NCBI GenBank assembly: GCA_963803155.1
Contig: CAWDMN010000030.1
Location: 1-64,000, forward strand
Length of the DNA stretch: 64,000 bases
Direction of reading: 5' to 3'
From: CAWDMN01 sp963803155
Lineage (GTDB): Bacteria; Acidobacteriota; Terriglobia; Versatilivoradales; Versatilivoraceae
A program made the translations under genes and the position numbers. Below the pieces are notes generated by a model. That model searched no databases, had not been told where the DNA came from, and saw only the letters and a list, made by a program, of their open reading frames with translations. Shown here piece after piece: positions 28,518 to 37,200 of the stretch. The number at the start of each line of letters is the position of its first letter. The stretch's first letter is position 1.

Positions 28518-29241
28518 GTTACCCGTAAAAAAAGTAGGGCTCATCTCGTGCTCCGGAGAGGAAATGCCGGAAGGGACCGTCTCCCGGTTGGCCACACGCA
28601 GAGTCTTGGAAACATTGCAGCCGGGACAAACTGTGACTATTTGTCTTCCCCTGTTTCTTGCAGGAGGTGAAGGAGAACGTGCTTTTGCTCGTCTTTACCC
28701 GACAATAGCAATTGATGGGTGCGAGAAACGCTGTGCGGCCCGAGGAACGGAAATGTATAGCGGCAAGCCAGCAGCTGGTATTGTCGTGTCTGCATTGTCT
28801 CCTCATCAAAGTAATGAGTTGGGAACGGCACGGCGGCTTTCCCACCGGGGACAAGAATTGGTGGAGGTCACTGCCGCCGCCACAAGTCGGCTGGTTGACC
28901 GTCTGCTCGGAATCGTGTCTCCCACTGAAGTCAAAACAGAAGACCATTCTGTTTCTCCCATGGCGCCAGGTGTCCCCTGCTCCTGCGGCTCAGAAATGCC
29001 GATGAAAAAAATTACGATCGCCGGCCATGAGGCTGAGGTTGCCGCTCTTCCCTTGATTTACGAATCGTGGCGCAACTCCGGCAGAACGCCTGAAAGTGGA
29101 ATCACCTCCGAGATGTTGCAGATAATGAAAGTTTACAACTCGATTCCGGAAAATGAAGAGGAAGAATGGAAGAGGGCCATCGCTCTCGATTATGCCCTGT
29201 TTTGTTCGGAGAAAAATAATGTCCCGCACCGCGACCTATAA
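28510..29241 (+). CDS. DGC-domain protein 2 with C-terminal extension
   Basis: 243-residue paralogue of the preceding protein. The DGC core spans about residues 1-135 (LISCSGEEMPEGT and AIDGCEKRCAARG). A linker with CSCGS leads into an extra C-terminal helical segment of about 75 residues (KKITIAGHEAEVAALPLIYE ... YNSIPENEEEEWKRAIALDY) that the first protein lacks; similar tails occur on small redox or metal proteins but the function is unknown. It overlaps the first DGC gene by 8 bases and the following OsmC gene by 23 bases, a sign of tight co-expression. Confidence 0.78.
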   Translation: MPELPVKKVGLISCSGEEMPEGTVSRLATRRVLETLQPGQTVTICLPLFLAGGEGERAFARLYPTIAIDGCEKRCAARGTEMYSGKPAAGIVVSALSPHQSNELGTARRLSHRGQELVEVTAAATSRLVDRLLGIVSPTEVKTEDHSVSPMAPGVPCSCGSEMPMKKITIAGHEAEVAALPLIYESWRNSGRTPESGITSEMLQIMKVYNSIPENEEEEWKRAIALDYALFCSEKNNVPHRDL

Positions 29242-29674
29242 CACCACCGTTACTTGGAAAGGTGAACATTGGGGCCATCTCCGGCTAGGAAATGGGCCCG
29301 AGATGGATTTCTCCGCTCCGCCCGAATCCCATGGGCATGAGGGGGTTTTGACTCCCGAGGATGCATTTGTCGCGGCCGTGAACACTTGCATCATGATGAT
29401 GTTCATCTGGACGGCGGAACGTTTCAAGCTTGACCTGGTGTCCTTTGAATGCCGCGCCGACGGAACCAAGCTCATCGAACTGGATCGGACGGAAATCTTC
29501 ACGGAAGTCGTGCTTCGCCCCAAGGTAGTGGTGCGCTGTGAAATATCCCAAAAGGAAATCACTAAAAAGCGGATCATGCGAGCGCTGGAGACGGCACAGA
29601 AATATAGTCTGGTGGCTAATTCAGTGAAGCCACGGATCGTTATTGAGCCGGATTTGAAACTGCTGCATGACTAG
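29219..29674 (+). CDS. OsmC-family protein 2
   Basis: 151-residue OsmC-fold protein, start at 29219 (MSRTATYNTTVTW) with GGAG upstream inside the end of the DGC-2 gene. It shares the architecture of OsmC 1 (ESHGHEGVLTPEDAFVAAVNTCIMMMFIW and KYSLVANSVKPRIV) but here the second cysteine position is replaced: it reads KYSLVANSVK where OsmC 1 has KQCLISNSIK. So only the first Cys remains and a classical two-Cys peroxidase cycle is not possible. The two OsmC genes bracket the lipoyl carrier and DGC genes. Confidence 0.82.
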   Translation: MSRTATYNTTVTWKGEHWGHLRLGNGPEMDFSAPPESHGHEGVLTPEDAFVAAVNTCIMMMFIWTAERFKLDLVSFECRADGTKLIELDRTEIFTEVVLRPKVVVRCEISQKEITKKRIMRALETAQKYSLVANSVKPRIVIEPDLKLLHD

Positions 29675-29990
29675 CGGCTCTTCTTCTCGAACCATAGGGA
29701 CTTACAGAATTACCTATTTAAATCTTGACTCACAATCGCCGACTTACATGGCTAAAGCATGCAAACGGCCCCGGCCCAACAGCTTAATTCTCTCAAAATA
29801 TATTAGAGCACCACGGCAACTCTGTAGAGATCTTAAAATGATCACTGGATCGAAGATTTCAAACCCTGCACCAAATCACGGATGTTCGCACGAATTATAG
29901 ACGGACAGGTGCATGGGAACTCATCTATTCAGAGCAGGAAATCTCCCGATGTATGAAGAATGAGATTCAATGTTTCAGGGGAGGTAAGTA
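29675..29990. other. intergenic gap inside the arsenic locus
   Basis: 316 bases without a recognisable gene, AT-richer than its surroundings. The ribosome-binding site GGGGAGG of the following permease gene lies at its end. The gap may contain a second promoter, but no clear -35/-10 pair was identified. Confidence 0.45.
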
Positions 29991-30683
29991 GTGGATGGAT
30001 TCATTGCCGCTTTCGGAACCGCTCTTTGGCTGGGTATCTTGACATCAATTAGCCCCTGCCCGCTCGCCACAAATTTGGCGGCAGTCTCTTATATCGGCCG
30101 GGAATTGCATTCTCCCTGGCGCCCTGTAATTTCTGGCATTTTATACGCCTTGGGACGTTGCCTCGCATATGTGGCACTGGCTTGGCTAATTGTTCGCAGT
30201 TTGCTGGAAGTCCCGGCCGTGGCGCTGTTCCTGCAAAGTACCATGAATCGAATCCTGGGACCTTTACTGATCGTCGTAGGAGTGTTTTTACTGGGGCCGT
30301 TCCGGTTGCCCGGGTTGAGAGGCAATTGGACAGCCCGGATGGGCGAACGCGTCAGCCGGCATGGAATCTGGGGGGCACTTCTGCTGGGGGCGCTCTTTGC
30401 TTTGTCATTTTGTCCCGTATCGGCAGCCCTCTATTTTGGAAGCTTGATTCCCATTGCCGTGGAGAAACAATCGGCAATGATTCTTCCCCTGGCTTATGGT
30501 ATTGGGACTGGGTTACCTGTTTTGGTCCTGGCGTTTGCGCTTTTGGGTGGTCTGCGAGCGGCCTCCCTCTTCTTCAAGCGGGTCAGCAGTTGGGAAAAGC
30601 CAGCCAGGCTGATGACCGGAGCCGTCTTTATAGCAGCAGGTGTCTACTACATTTATAACTACTTGTTTATGCCCGGCTTTTGA
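29991..30683 (+). CDS. arsG: ArsG-like CcdA/DsbD-type permease
   Basis: 230-residue membrane protein, GTG start at 29991 with GGGGAGG upstream. Six membrane helices of the cytochrome-c-biogenesis (CcdA/DsbD) fold; helix 1 carries TSISPCPLATNLAAVSYIG and helix 4 carries ALSFCPVSAALYFGSL, the two conserved Cys-Pro motifs. This subfamily is annotated as aromatic arsenical efflux permease ArsG. With the ArsE-like and ArsF-like genes in the same locus it would complete an arsEFG set, although the three are not adjacent. An alternative is transfer of reducing power across the membrane, as in CcdA. Confidence 0.8.
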   Translation: MDGFIAAFGTALWLGILTSISPCPLATNLAAVSYIGRELHSPWRPVISGILYALGRCLAYVALAWLIVRSLLEVPAVALFLQSTMNRILGPLLIVVGVFLLGPFRLPGLRGNWTARMGERVSRHGIWGALLLGALFALSFCPVSAALYFGSLIPIAVEKQSAMILPLAYGIGTGLPVLVLAFALLGGLRAASLFFKRVSSWEKPARLMTGAVFIAAGVYYIYNYLFMPGF

Positions 30684-30787
30684 TCATCGCCCGCGGGTTT
30701 CTCAAGCCGAGCCGAAACCCTCTGTGCCAATATAGTTGAGACATCTGCCCCCGGTTAAATTAGAGTAGAGGGCAGAAAGAACAAACC

Positions 30788-31315
30788 ATGAAAAGTCTCA
30801 GTTTTTCCACCCAAAAGAAATTGTCCGTGGTCCTGGCGCCGAAGGGGAGCGAGAGCGAGCGAAGCGAGCCCGAGCGGACCGTAGGCACCAGGACCACAGC
30901 GGCCATAATTCCGGCAGGTTCTTCACTTTCACCGATTCCGTCCAATCCGGAGGTCGTAGCCAAACCCACCCGACGACGTTTCACGGTGGACTACAAATTA
31001 AAGCTTTTGGAGCAAGCCGACGCCTGCTCGCAACCGAATCAACTCGGAGCCTTGTTGCGCCGTGAGGGTCTGTATCATTCCAACCTGATCTTGTGGCGGC
31101 GACAACGCCAACAAGGGATTCTTCAAGCCCTGACTCCCAAAACCCGAGGCCGTAAGCCCAACCCGAAGAGTCTGCTCATTCAGGAGAACGAGCAACTACG
31201 GCGCCAAAACCAACGACTCAGTCGGCGGCTCCAACAGGCTGAGATTATTATCGAGTTCCAAAAAAAACTGTCGGAAGCCCTAGGGATTCCCCTGAAGGGA
31301 GAGAGCAACGAATGA
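30788..31315 (+). CDS. IS3-type transposase OrfA
   Basis: 175-residue DNA-binding subunit. A helix-turn-helix region follows about residue 58 (RRRFTVDYKLKLLEQADAC ... LGALLRREGLYHSNLILWRR), then a coiled-coil or leucine-zipper segment (QENEQLRRQNQRLSRRLQQA). A low-complexity stretch (APKGSESERSEPERTVG) near the N-terminus is unusual for IS3 OrfA. The stop overlaps the start of OrfB as ATGA. Confidence 0.85.
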   Translation: MKSLSFSTQKKLSVVLAPKGSESERSEPERTVGTRTTAAIIPAGSSLSPIPSNPEVVAKPTRRRFTVDYKLKLLEQADACSQPNQLGALLRREGLYHSNLILWRRQRQQGILQALTPKTRGRKPNPKSLLIQENEQLRRQNQRLSRRLQQAEIIIEFQKKLSEALGIPLKGESNE

Positions 31316-32313
31316 ACACCACGCTCACCCTTTCCGAAAAAGTCGGCAAAGTGGCCGCCTGTCAATCCTTGGGAGTGGCCCGGGCCTCCCTGTACCGGTT
31401 TGTTCAGCCGACCCGTCCCTTCGTCTCCCAACCACCACGACCTTCTCCACCCCGCACCTTGAGCGGGCCGGAACGAGAGACGGTCTTGGCCCAACTCAAC
31501 TCGGAGCGGTTTGTCGATCAGCCTCCGGCTCAAGTTTATGCCTCCCTGCTCGATGAGGGGCGCTACCTCTGCTCGGTCCGGACCATGTACCGTATTTTGG
31601 AGGAACAAGACCAAGTCCGGGAACGCCGTAACCAATTGCGTCACCCGGTCTATCAAAAGCCAGAATTACTGGCCACGGCTCCTAATCAGGTCTGGTCTTG
31701 GGACATTACCAAGTTGCTGGGTCCGGTCAAGTGGACCTACTTCTATCTCTACGTCCTCTTGGACATCTTCAGTCGTTATGTCGTCGGCTGGATGGTCGCT
31801 CCTCGCGAAAGTGCCACCTTGGCGGAAAAGCTGATTCGGGAATCCTGTGGCAAGCAATCCATTCTGCCCGGAAAATTAACCGTTCACGCCGACCGCGGAC
31901 CGTCGATGATCTCTCAATCCGTGGCCCTGTTACTGGCGGATCTGGGAGTCACCAAAACCCACAGCCGGCCGCATACTTCTAATGACAATCCCTTTTCCGA
32001 GTCGCACTTTAAAACCCTCAAGTACCGCCCGGAGTTCCCGGATCGCTTTGGCTCGATCCAAGATTGCCGCAGTTTCTGTCAGCAGTTTTTTTCTTGGTAT
32101 AACACCCAACATCATCATTCGGCCCTCGGCTGGCTTTCTCCCCAGGTGGTCCATCTGAGTCAGGCCGCTGAAGTTTTGAAAGCTCGTCAGCAGGTCCTGA
32201 ATGAGGCTTTTCAAACTAAGCCCGAACGCTTTGTTCGCAAGCCTCCACAACCGGCTAAACTTCCAGAAGCAGTTTGGATTAATCCTCCCAAACCCAAAGG
32301 GGAGAGTGAGTGA
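31312..32313 (+). CDS. IS3-type transposase OrfB (DDE integrase)
   Basis: 333-residue rve-type integrase. The catalytic acidic residues are recognisable: Asp in WSWDITKLLG, Asp in TVHADRGPSM, and Glu in NPFSESHFKTLKY. HHHSALGWLSPQVVH is the usual C-terminal motif. Starting within ATGA of the OrfA stop, it would be made by translational coupling rather than by the -1 frameshift fusion common in this family. It appears intact. Confidence 0.9.
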   Translation: MNTTLTLSEKVGKVAACQSLGVARASLYRFVQPTRPFVSQPPRPSPPRTLSGPERETVLAQLNSERFVDQPPAQVYASLLDEGRYLCSVRTMYRILEEQDQVRERRNQLRHPVYQKPELLATAPNQVWSWDITKLLGPVKWTYFYLYVLLDIFSRYVVGWMVAPRESATLAEKLIRESCGKQSILPGKLTVHADRGPSMISQSVALLLADLGVTKTHSRPHTSNDNPFSESHFKTLKYRPEFPDRFGSIQDCRSFCQQFFSWYNTQHHHSALGWLSPQVVHLSQAAEVLKARQQVLNEAFQTKPERFVRKPPQPAKLPEAVWINPPKPKGESE

Positions 32314-32380
32314 TCGCTACACTAAATTCGTACGACAGCTGTCTCAAAATCATTGACATCTTCCGAAACCGGAAGAATTT

Positions 32381-32605
32381 ATGAAGAGGGTTCTAATCCA
32401 TCCTGACCGTTGCCAAAACTGCGACGCGTGTCCGCCAGAAATAAACTGTTCCGAGAAGGCCATATTCCGAGAGGAACTCGGACAAAAGCCTTGGGTGGAT
32501 TTCTTTCTCTGCCGAGGATGCCTCTTATGCAAGCCTCTTTGCCCGGAACAGGCCATCGAAGAGATTAGCCAACCGTGCAGTGGCCACCCCCAGAAGGGAT
32601 GGTGA
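32381..32605 (+). CDS. two-cluster 4Fe-4S ferredoxin-like protein
   Basis: 74-residue protein with two cysteine clusters: CQNCDACPPEINC (about residues 11-23) and CRGCLLCKPLCPEQAIEE (about residues 44-54), typical of 2[4Fe-4S] electron carriers. GGAAGA precedes the ATG. It is now separated from the ars genes by the IS but is on the same strand and only 34 bases from the IS end, so it was probably the last gene of the arsenic operon before insertion. The spacing of the first cluster (CxxCxxC then five residues to the next Cys) is slightly unusual. Confidence 0.75.
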   Translation: MKRVLIHPDRCQNCDACPPEINCSEKAIFREELGQKPWVDFFLCRGCLLCKPLCPEQAIEEISQPCSGHPQKGW

Positions 32606-33330
32606 AATTTGTAAACAAGTATTCGGCGCAATGTAATTTGCGCCTGAAAAGGGAAACATCTTCACAAAGACTCAAAATCGCAGAGACACACTCAAGATAC
32701 AACTTCGTGTTTGTGAACAACCCCGGTGCTGTCCCGCTGAAGTCAGCCGGTCTGATATAGATCCCGTCTTACTCCGCTTTTTTTTGGCCTTCAAGGCTTT
32801 GTGTGATTCTTGAGGCGATAAGATCAAGAATTTGTGTCGCCTTCGCTGATTCAGCTCTGCGAAAGTTGGCGTAGTAGAGAAGATTGAGAGGGTGAACTCG
32901 CTAAAGGGGTGAAGCGGTGTGTATTTGAAAAAAATCAATCTTTGACCTTTTAGTCGGATGCTTCCTCAATTAGCGCAGGCCCGCTCGGGCGGGTCTGCGC
33001 ACCCTTCCTTTGCCCTTCATGGGTGATTTCCCCGTATGTGAGAATTATAATTGAACTTGATGGATACTATTCGCATGGAGTCAGTTTGCTCGCAGGGCAA
33101 CCACAACTGACCTGGGATTGGCGGCCTGCTGGGCTGCTTCCTTCTCCGCTCGAGATTTGCGAAGTTTCAATTTACTCCCGCGCGGGCGCCAACTCTTTTC
33201 TCCTGTTTCCAGGGACGGCGAGATTCGTCCGCTAACGCGGACTCATCTCTTGTCCCTGGCTACTCTCCGTTGTCCCTCCGGGACTTTATAATTCTTAAGT
33301 AAGCGCCATTCAGGTCAGATCATCCTCATT
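32606..33330. other. intergenic region with hairpins
   Basis: 725 bases between convergent genes, with no recognisable gene. It includes a 7-bp hairpin GGCGCAA/TTGCGCC (32625-32644) right after the ferredoxin stop and a long hairpin at 32973-33000. Other short GC-rich inverted repeats occur near 33220-33290. Confidence 0.5.
32973..33000. terminator. strong hairpin, possible terminator of the arsenic locus
   Basis: GCGCAGGCCCGC pairs with GCGGGTCTGCGC around a TCGG tetraloop (one weak pair in 12). The downstream sequence ACCCTTCCTTT is only moderately T-rich, so intrinsic termination is plausible but not certain. Confidence 0.5.
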
Positions 33331-34137
33331 TCATTTCGTATATCTAAATTCTCGCCATTCGCTTCGCGGCCCTTCATGACCATTCGCGTATTCGGCCCAA
33401 ACGCGCCATCGGCCAGGCTGCGCGCCAACAAAGTTGAATGTGAAATTGGTGGCATGGATGCCAGTGTATAGGCTTGATGGATTGCCACAATCGGTGCACC
33501 ACCAGCCTGGTCGACAGCAGCCGAAACAGTCAACTTCCACGGTATAACTGGCGGCATTCGATACTGGCGCCCAAGCGGCGTTAGTCAGGCGCGGGAAATT
33601 GGAGAAAACGGCCTTTTCGGGAGGTGAGAGCAGCTGCGGCGAACCAGGATGGTAGGTGCTTTGCTCAATTCTTCCGACTACAAAATTGCCCTTCCCATCG
33701 TTGCTAACCAGGAACGATTGATAATTACTCGGATCAAACAAACCATTAATGTAATAAAGTTCAGAGCTAACTCCCATCACTTTTCCCTGCGTCCAAGAAA
33801 TTGAAAACGAATTGTTCCCAAGGATCGGCGTAAGAACAATGATGCGATTCGGCTCATTGGAGGCAACACCTCGATCGATCCAGGAACACTGCCCGGGGTG
33901 CAAGACGTTAATGTTGCTCCAGCTTGTCCCGACGCCAGCCATTCCACGCTCAAAGGTAATCCACAGTTGAGGGTTAGGGGAAAAGTTCGAGAATGGTGTG
34001 TAGTTGAAATACAAGCTGCCTCCGCCTCGACAGGTCAAGACATATCCCTGCGGCGTAGCCTCGACCGCTGTCGCTGGTTGCCACATGGTGAACAAAACAA
34101 GAAATAAGGTGCTGACGAAAAGAGCTGGCTTTTTCAT
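33331..34137 (-). CDS. secreted protein of unknown function, Cys-rich C-terminus
   Basis: 268 residues with a clear signal peptide (MKKPALFVSTLFLVLFTMWQPATA) and a GAGGAGG ribosome-binding site. The middle part (about 30-165) is beta-rich and unknown. About residues 170-265 look like a fibronectin-III-like or carbohydrate-binding beta domain (PQLLSPPEKAVFSNFPRL ... GRWRVWAEYANGHEGPRSEW) interrupted by a short Cys cluster, CFGCCRPGWWCTDCG, which may be disulfide bonded. No family was recognised. It is divergent from nothing close; 137 bases separate it from the large membrane-protein gene on the same strand. Confidence 0.7.
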   Translation of the reverse strand: MKKPALFVSTLFLVLFTMWQPATAVEATPQGYVLTCRGGGSLYFNYTPFSNFSPNPQLWITFERGMAGVGTSWSNINVLHPGQCSWIDRGVASNEPNRIIVLTPILGNNSFSISWTQGKVMGVSSELYYINGLFDPSNYQSFLVSNDGKGNFVVGRIEQSTYHPGSPQLLSPPEKAVFSNFPRLTNAAWAPVSNAASYTVEVDCFGCCRPGWWCTDCGNPSSLYTGIHATNFTFNFVGAQPGRWRVWAEYANGHEGPRSEWREFRYTK

Positions 34138-34274
34138 TTTTAATCCTCCTCTGGCTTAATAATATGCATGAATCCTTCACCTACCGTTCCAGGCGGGCCG
34201 CCAGCCCAACAAATGCCGGAATCATGATTGCCATTCCCGAGTCTGCACCTCCGCAATGGGACAATCGAACGATT

Positions 34275-37200
34275 TTAGTGCAAGGCATTCAACAACGGCC
34301 CGACCCAACTGAACAGAGACCGGCCCAATTCCGGAAAGACGCCGGCGACCGCCATCAGCAGGGGGACCGTGCCGTAGACAATGGCCCAGCGCACAAAGTT
34401 TCCACTGAGCTTCCCCGGTGTCGTGTAGCCGATCTTACTCAAGGTGGCATTGCGGTCCATTTGCGCGAACATAGTAAGAAAGACGGCGGCTGAAACGGCG
34501 AAAACCGTTGAAGCGGCAAGAACCAGGCTGCGATGCGGTTCAAAGGGATAGGCACTGACGGCAACCATCAGGCATACCGTGCCGACGATGAGGTAAGAGA
34601 GATGATTCCAGATTTGCACGGTCACATACCGAAAATAAGCCGCAAACCGCAATGCCACAAAGTTCTCGCGCAACCCTGTTTCTTTGTCATTCAATGAATT
34701 TTTGCCCTTATTCAAGCCTCTCCAACAACTCTCTAGTTCTTTGGCAAACTCAATCGCTTGCCGGTTTAATTCCCCGTTGATCTCACTGAGAATTCCCTTA
34801 TCCTCGCGGATTCTTTGGCTTTCGTTTTTCAGAAAAACCTCCAAACCCTTTCGGATGGCGGCGCACCGGTTTAATTCAATGAGACGCAAGTGCCGCACAG
34901 ATTGCCCCAACAGAGCATTCATCTGTTTCTTCCCCCCGCGCCACCACAAGGTTTTCCAAGCCAATTCCGGGATATCTTCGCCCAGGCGTGAAAACGCATC
35001 CATGAGAGGATGCCACTCTATTCGGCTCAGAAGTCCCCGCAGCAGTATCCACAACCAGGTAAAACGGATCAAGGTCAAAATGACCAGGAAGCATACACCC
35101 AGGAAGGCCGCGTATATTACATTGTCGAACCACACATCTTCCAGACCTTGAAACAATTCCCCTTGACCCAGCAGAAGCCAGATCATCAGTGTGGCACTGC
35201 CGGCAATTGCCATTTGCCACCCCGCGCATGCATTATTGATCTCCTGGTTGGTTTGTTCACATAGACCTGTGATGTCTGAAAGGAGTGGATCGTCCCCTCG
35301 CAGATTGGGAAATCCAGGCGAACGAATTTCCGCCAACCGCAGCCGCTTCAACTGGGTGTTCGCCCAAGCCATGACGGCTAAAGATAGAATCAGCATCGGA
35401 ATCAATGGAGCAACACCGTTCGCTGGATAAAGATTCCTCAGGATAAAAAACAATTTGTCTGCATCCAAGTCCTTATTCGGAACCATCGAATTCCACCAGC
35501 CTCGCACCGAGACCAACAACCATCCCAGCAGAATGAAGCCAGACAGGCCGACCAGACAGTTCGTCCAAATGACGTTCCTTGATCGCCCAGGATTCTGGCT
35601 TTCATTCCCGGGTGAATCTGATTTTACGGCAGCTCGGAAAAGTGCGTACCCATAGAGGGCGGGCAACGCAAGTACGGTCACCGCTCCAACGGCGGCAGCC
35701 ATCGCATTGGACCGCGCAAACATAAACGATGAATAGGCAAAAACAGTGAATGCCAACGGAAAGTAAAAACCAAGCCGCACAATCCCCGACATAAAGAGAA
35801 AGTTATTGCCGCAGAACCCAGGTTTCTCAGGCAAGCAGTAACTCACAAGCAATTCTTTCTTTTTTCCCACTTTCAGAATGTAAATATAAAAGAGGCTCCA
35901 TAAGGACCAGACGAGGTTAGCCGTTAGCAACAGAGAGAGGATCCAGAACAGCCGGGAAGGCGGCGGCAACAAGAGATCGCCCCTCCCTCCTTCCAACTTT
36001 GTACAGAGCAGTGAAGATTTTTTCTCCTGTGGACGCTCCAAGATCCGCACCGGCCAGAAACCATCGCGCCCGACAACGGAGAGCCAGACCGGCGGTTGGG
36101 CGCGAGTCACATCGGTAGGGTGGGAGTACTCGATCAGCCATGTCGGCCCGGCCCCCGTCTGGCTCAATGCTTTACAAGGAGTCGCACCAGCGGGCGGGCA
36201 TTCTTCGGCCGAGGTGTCCTGTTCGATCTCTGGATGCAATAATGACATGCAAGCATTGAAAGATCCCTGCGCTGACTGCTGGGGGAAGTGGAACAGTTCT
36301 CCCCCAGGAGGCATTTGCCATATTTGGTTAAAATACGTCAAAGGATAGGTGCTGACCGTTAGCATTCCATAGAACGACAGTTTTGGCGAAGTGTGTTGCC
36401 AGAGGATATCTGTATCCATGGTGAACAAACGCGTGTCCGAACAGTCACGTTGGATGAGCTTGGCCACGAATGCTGCGTCCAAAACGTCCGTTGCGTTGAT
36501 ACCCACCACTTGGATATGTTCTCGCCGGATCGTTCGGGCGATGTTGCCTATGGTCAACTCTTGTTTGAGAGGTGTCTGTTCTGTCGAGAAAGATGGCACT
36601 CCATCCGTGGCCGCCGGCATTTCTTTGAGCTTTACCTCCACCCCGGAGCTTTCCGGAAGCTGGGTCGTTTTGCCTAATTCAGATCCCCAAACAGCAGGAA
36701 TATCGCGATAGATACCCCGCAGCTTTGCAATCTCAGACGGAAAAGGTAGACTCAGCATCTTTTCTCTATCCATTTTTGTCTTATGGTCTGATAATGCCTG
36801 GCCGTAAGCAGTACCCGCTTCCGTGAGAATCGCCACATATTTCAATGGAATGTTCTTTTCCCTTAAATAAGTCCAGAAAACCTCTGCAGTGACCGCATCA
36901 TTTTCTACCACCGCCCTGAAGCACACGGTCGGCAGACTATTTTTTATGTCACTCTTATTCTTTTCACGGGTGGCAGTTCCGGTGACGATTCGGAATCGGA
37001 CTCCTGACCATTTGAATTGTGCCGCCTGAATTGCAACTATGAGGGAAGAAATTGAGCCCGAAAAAGTCGGCCCAAGGATGCGGATCATTTCATTATTTTT
37101 GCCTAGCGAATTGTTCATCAGCTTATTAATACAGTCCAGAGCGTTCATGAATGCGAGCTTTTGAAGGCCGGTCTTGGCGGTTTCACCCACCACAAAAACA

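Larger units (their letters stand above)
30736..32347 (+). mobile_element. IS3-type insertion sequence
   Basis: About 1.6 kb with two transposase genes and imperfect terminal inverted repeats: left TTGAGACATCTGCC...AATTAGAGTAG (30736-30768), right CTACACTAAATT...CAGCTGTCTCAA (32318-32347). Outermost 8 bases pair perfectly (TTGAGACA/TGTCTCAA). No clear target duplication was found, so the exact ends are uncertain by a few bases. It lies between the ArsG-like gene and the ferredoxin gene. Confidence 0.8.

Noticed and set aside
29667..29900. 77-codon frame in the gap before the ArsG-like gene
   Set aside because: Overlaps the OsmC end, has no ribosome-binding site, and the composition looks non-coding.
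30724..32360. Target-site duplication of the IS3-type element
   Set aside because: Flanks on both sides were compared and no convincing 3-4 base direct repeat was found, so the exact borders are left approximate.
33023..33235. 70-codon frame between ferredoxin and the secreted protein
   Set aside because: Lies among GC-rich hairpins and shows no protein-like features.
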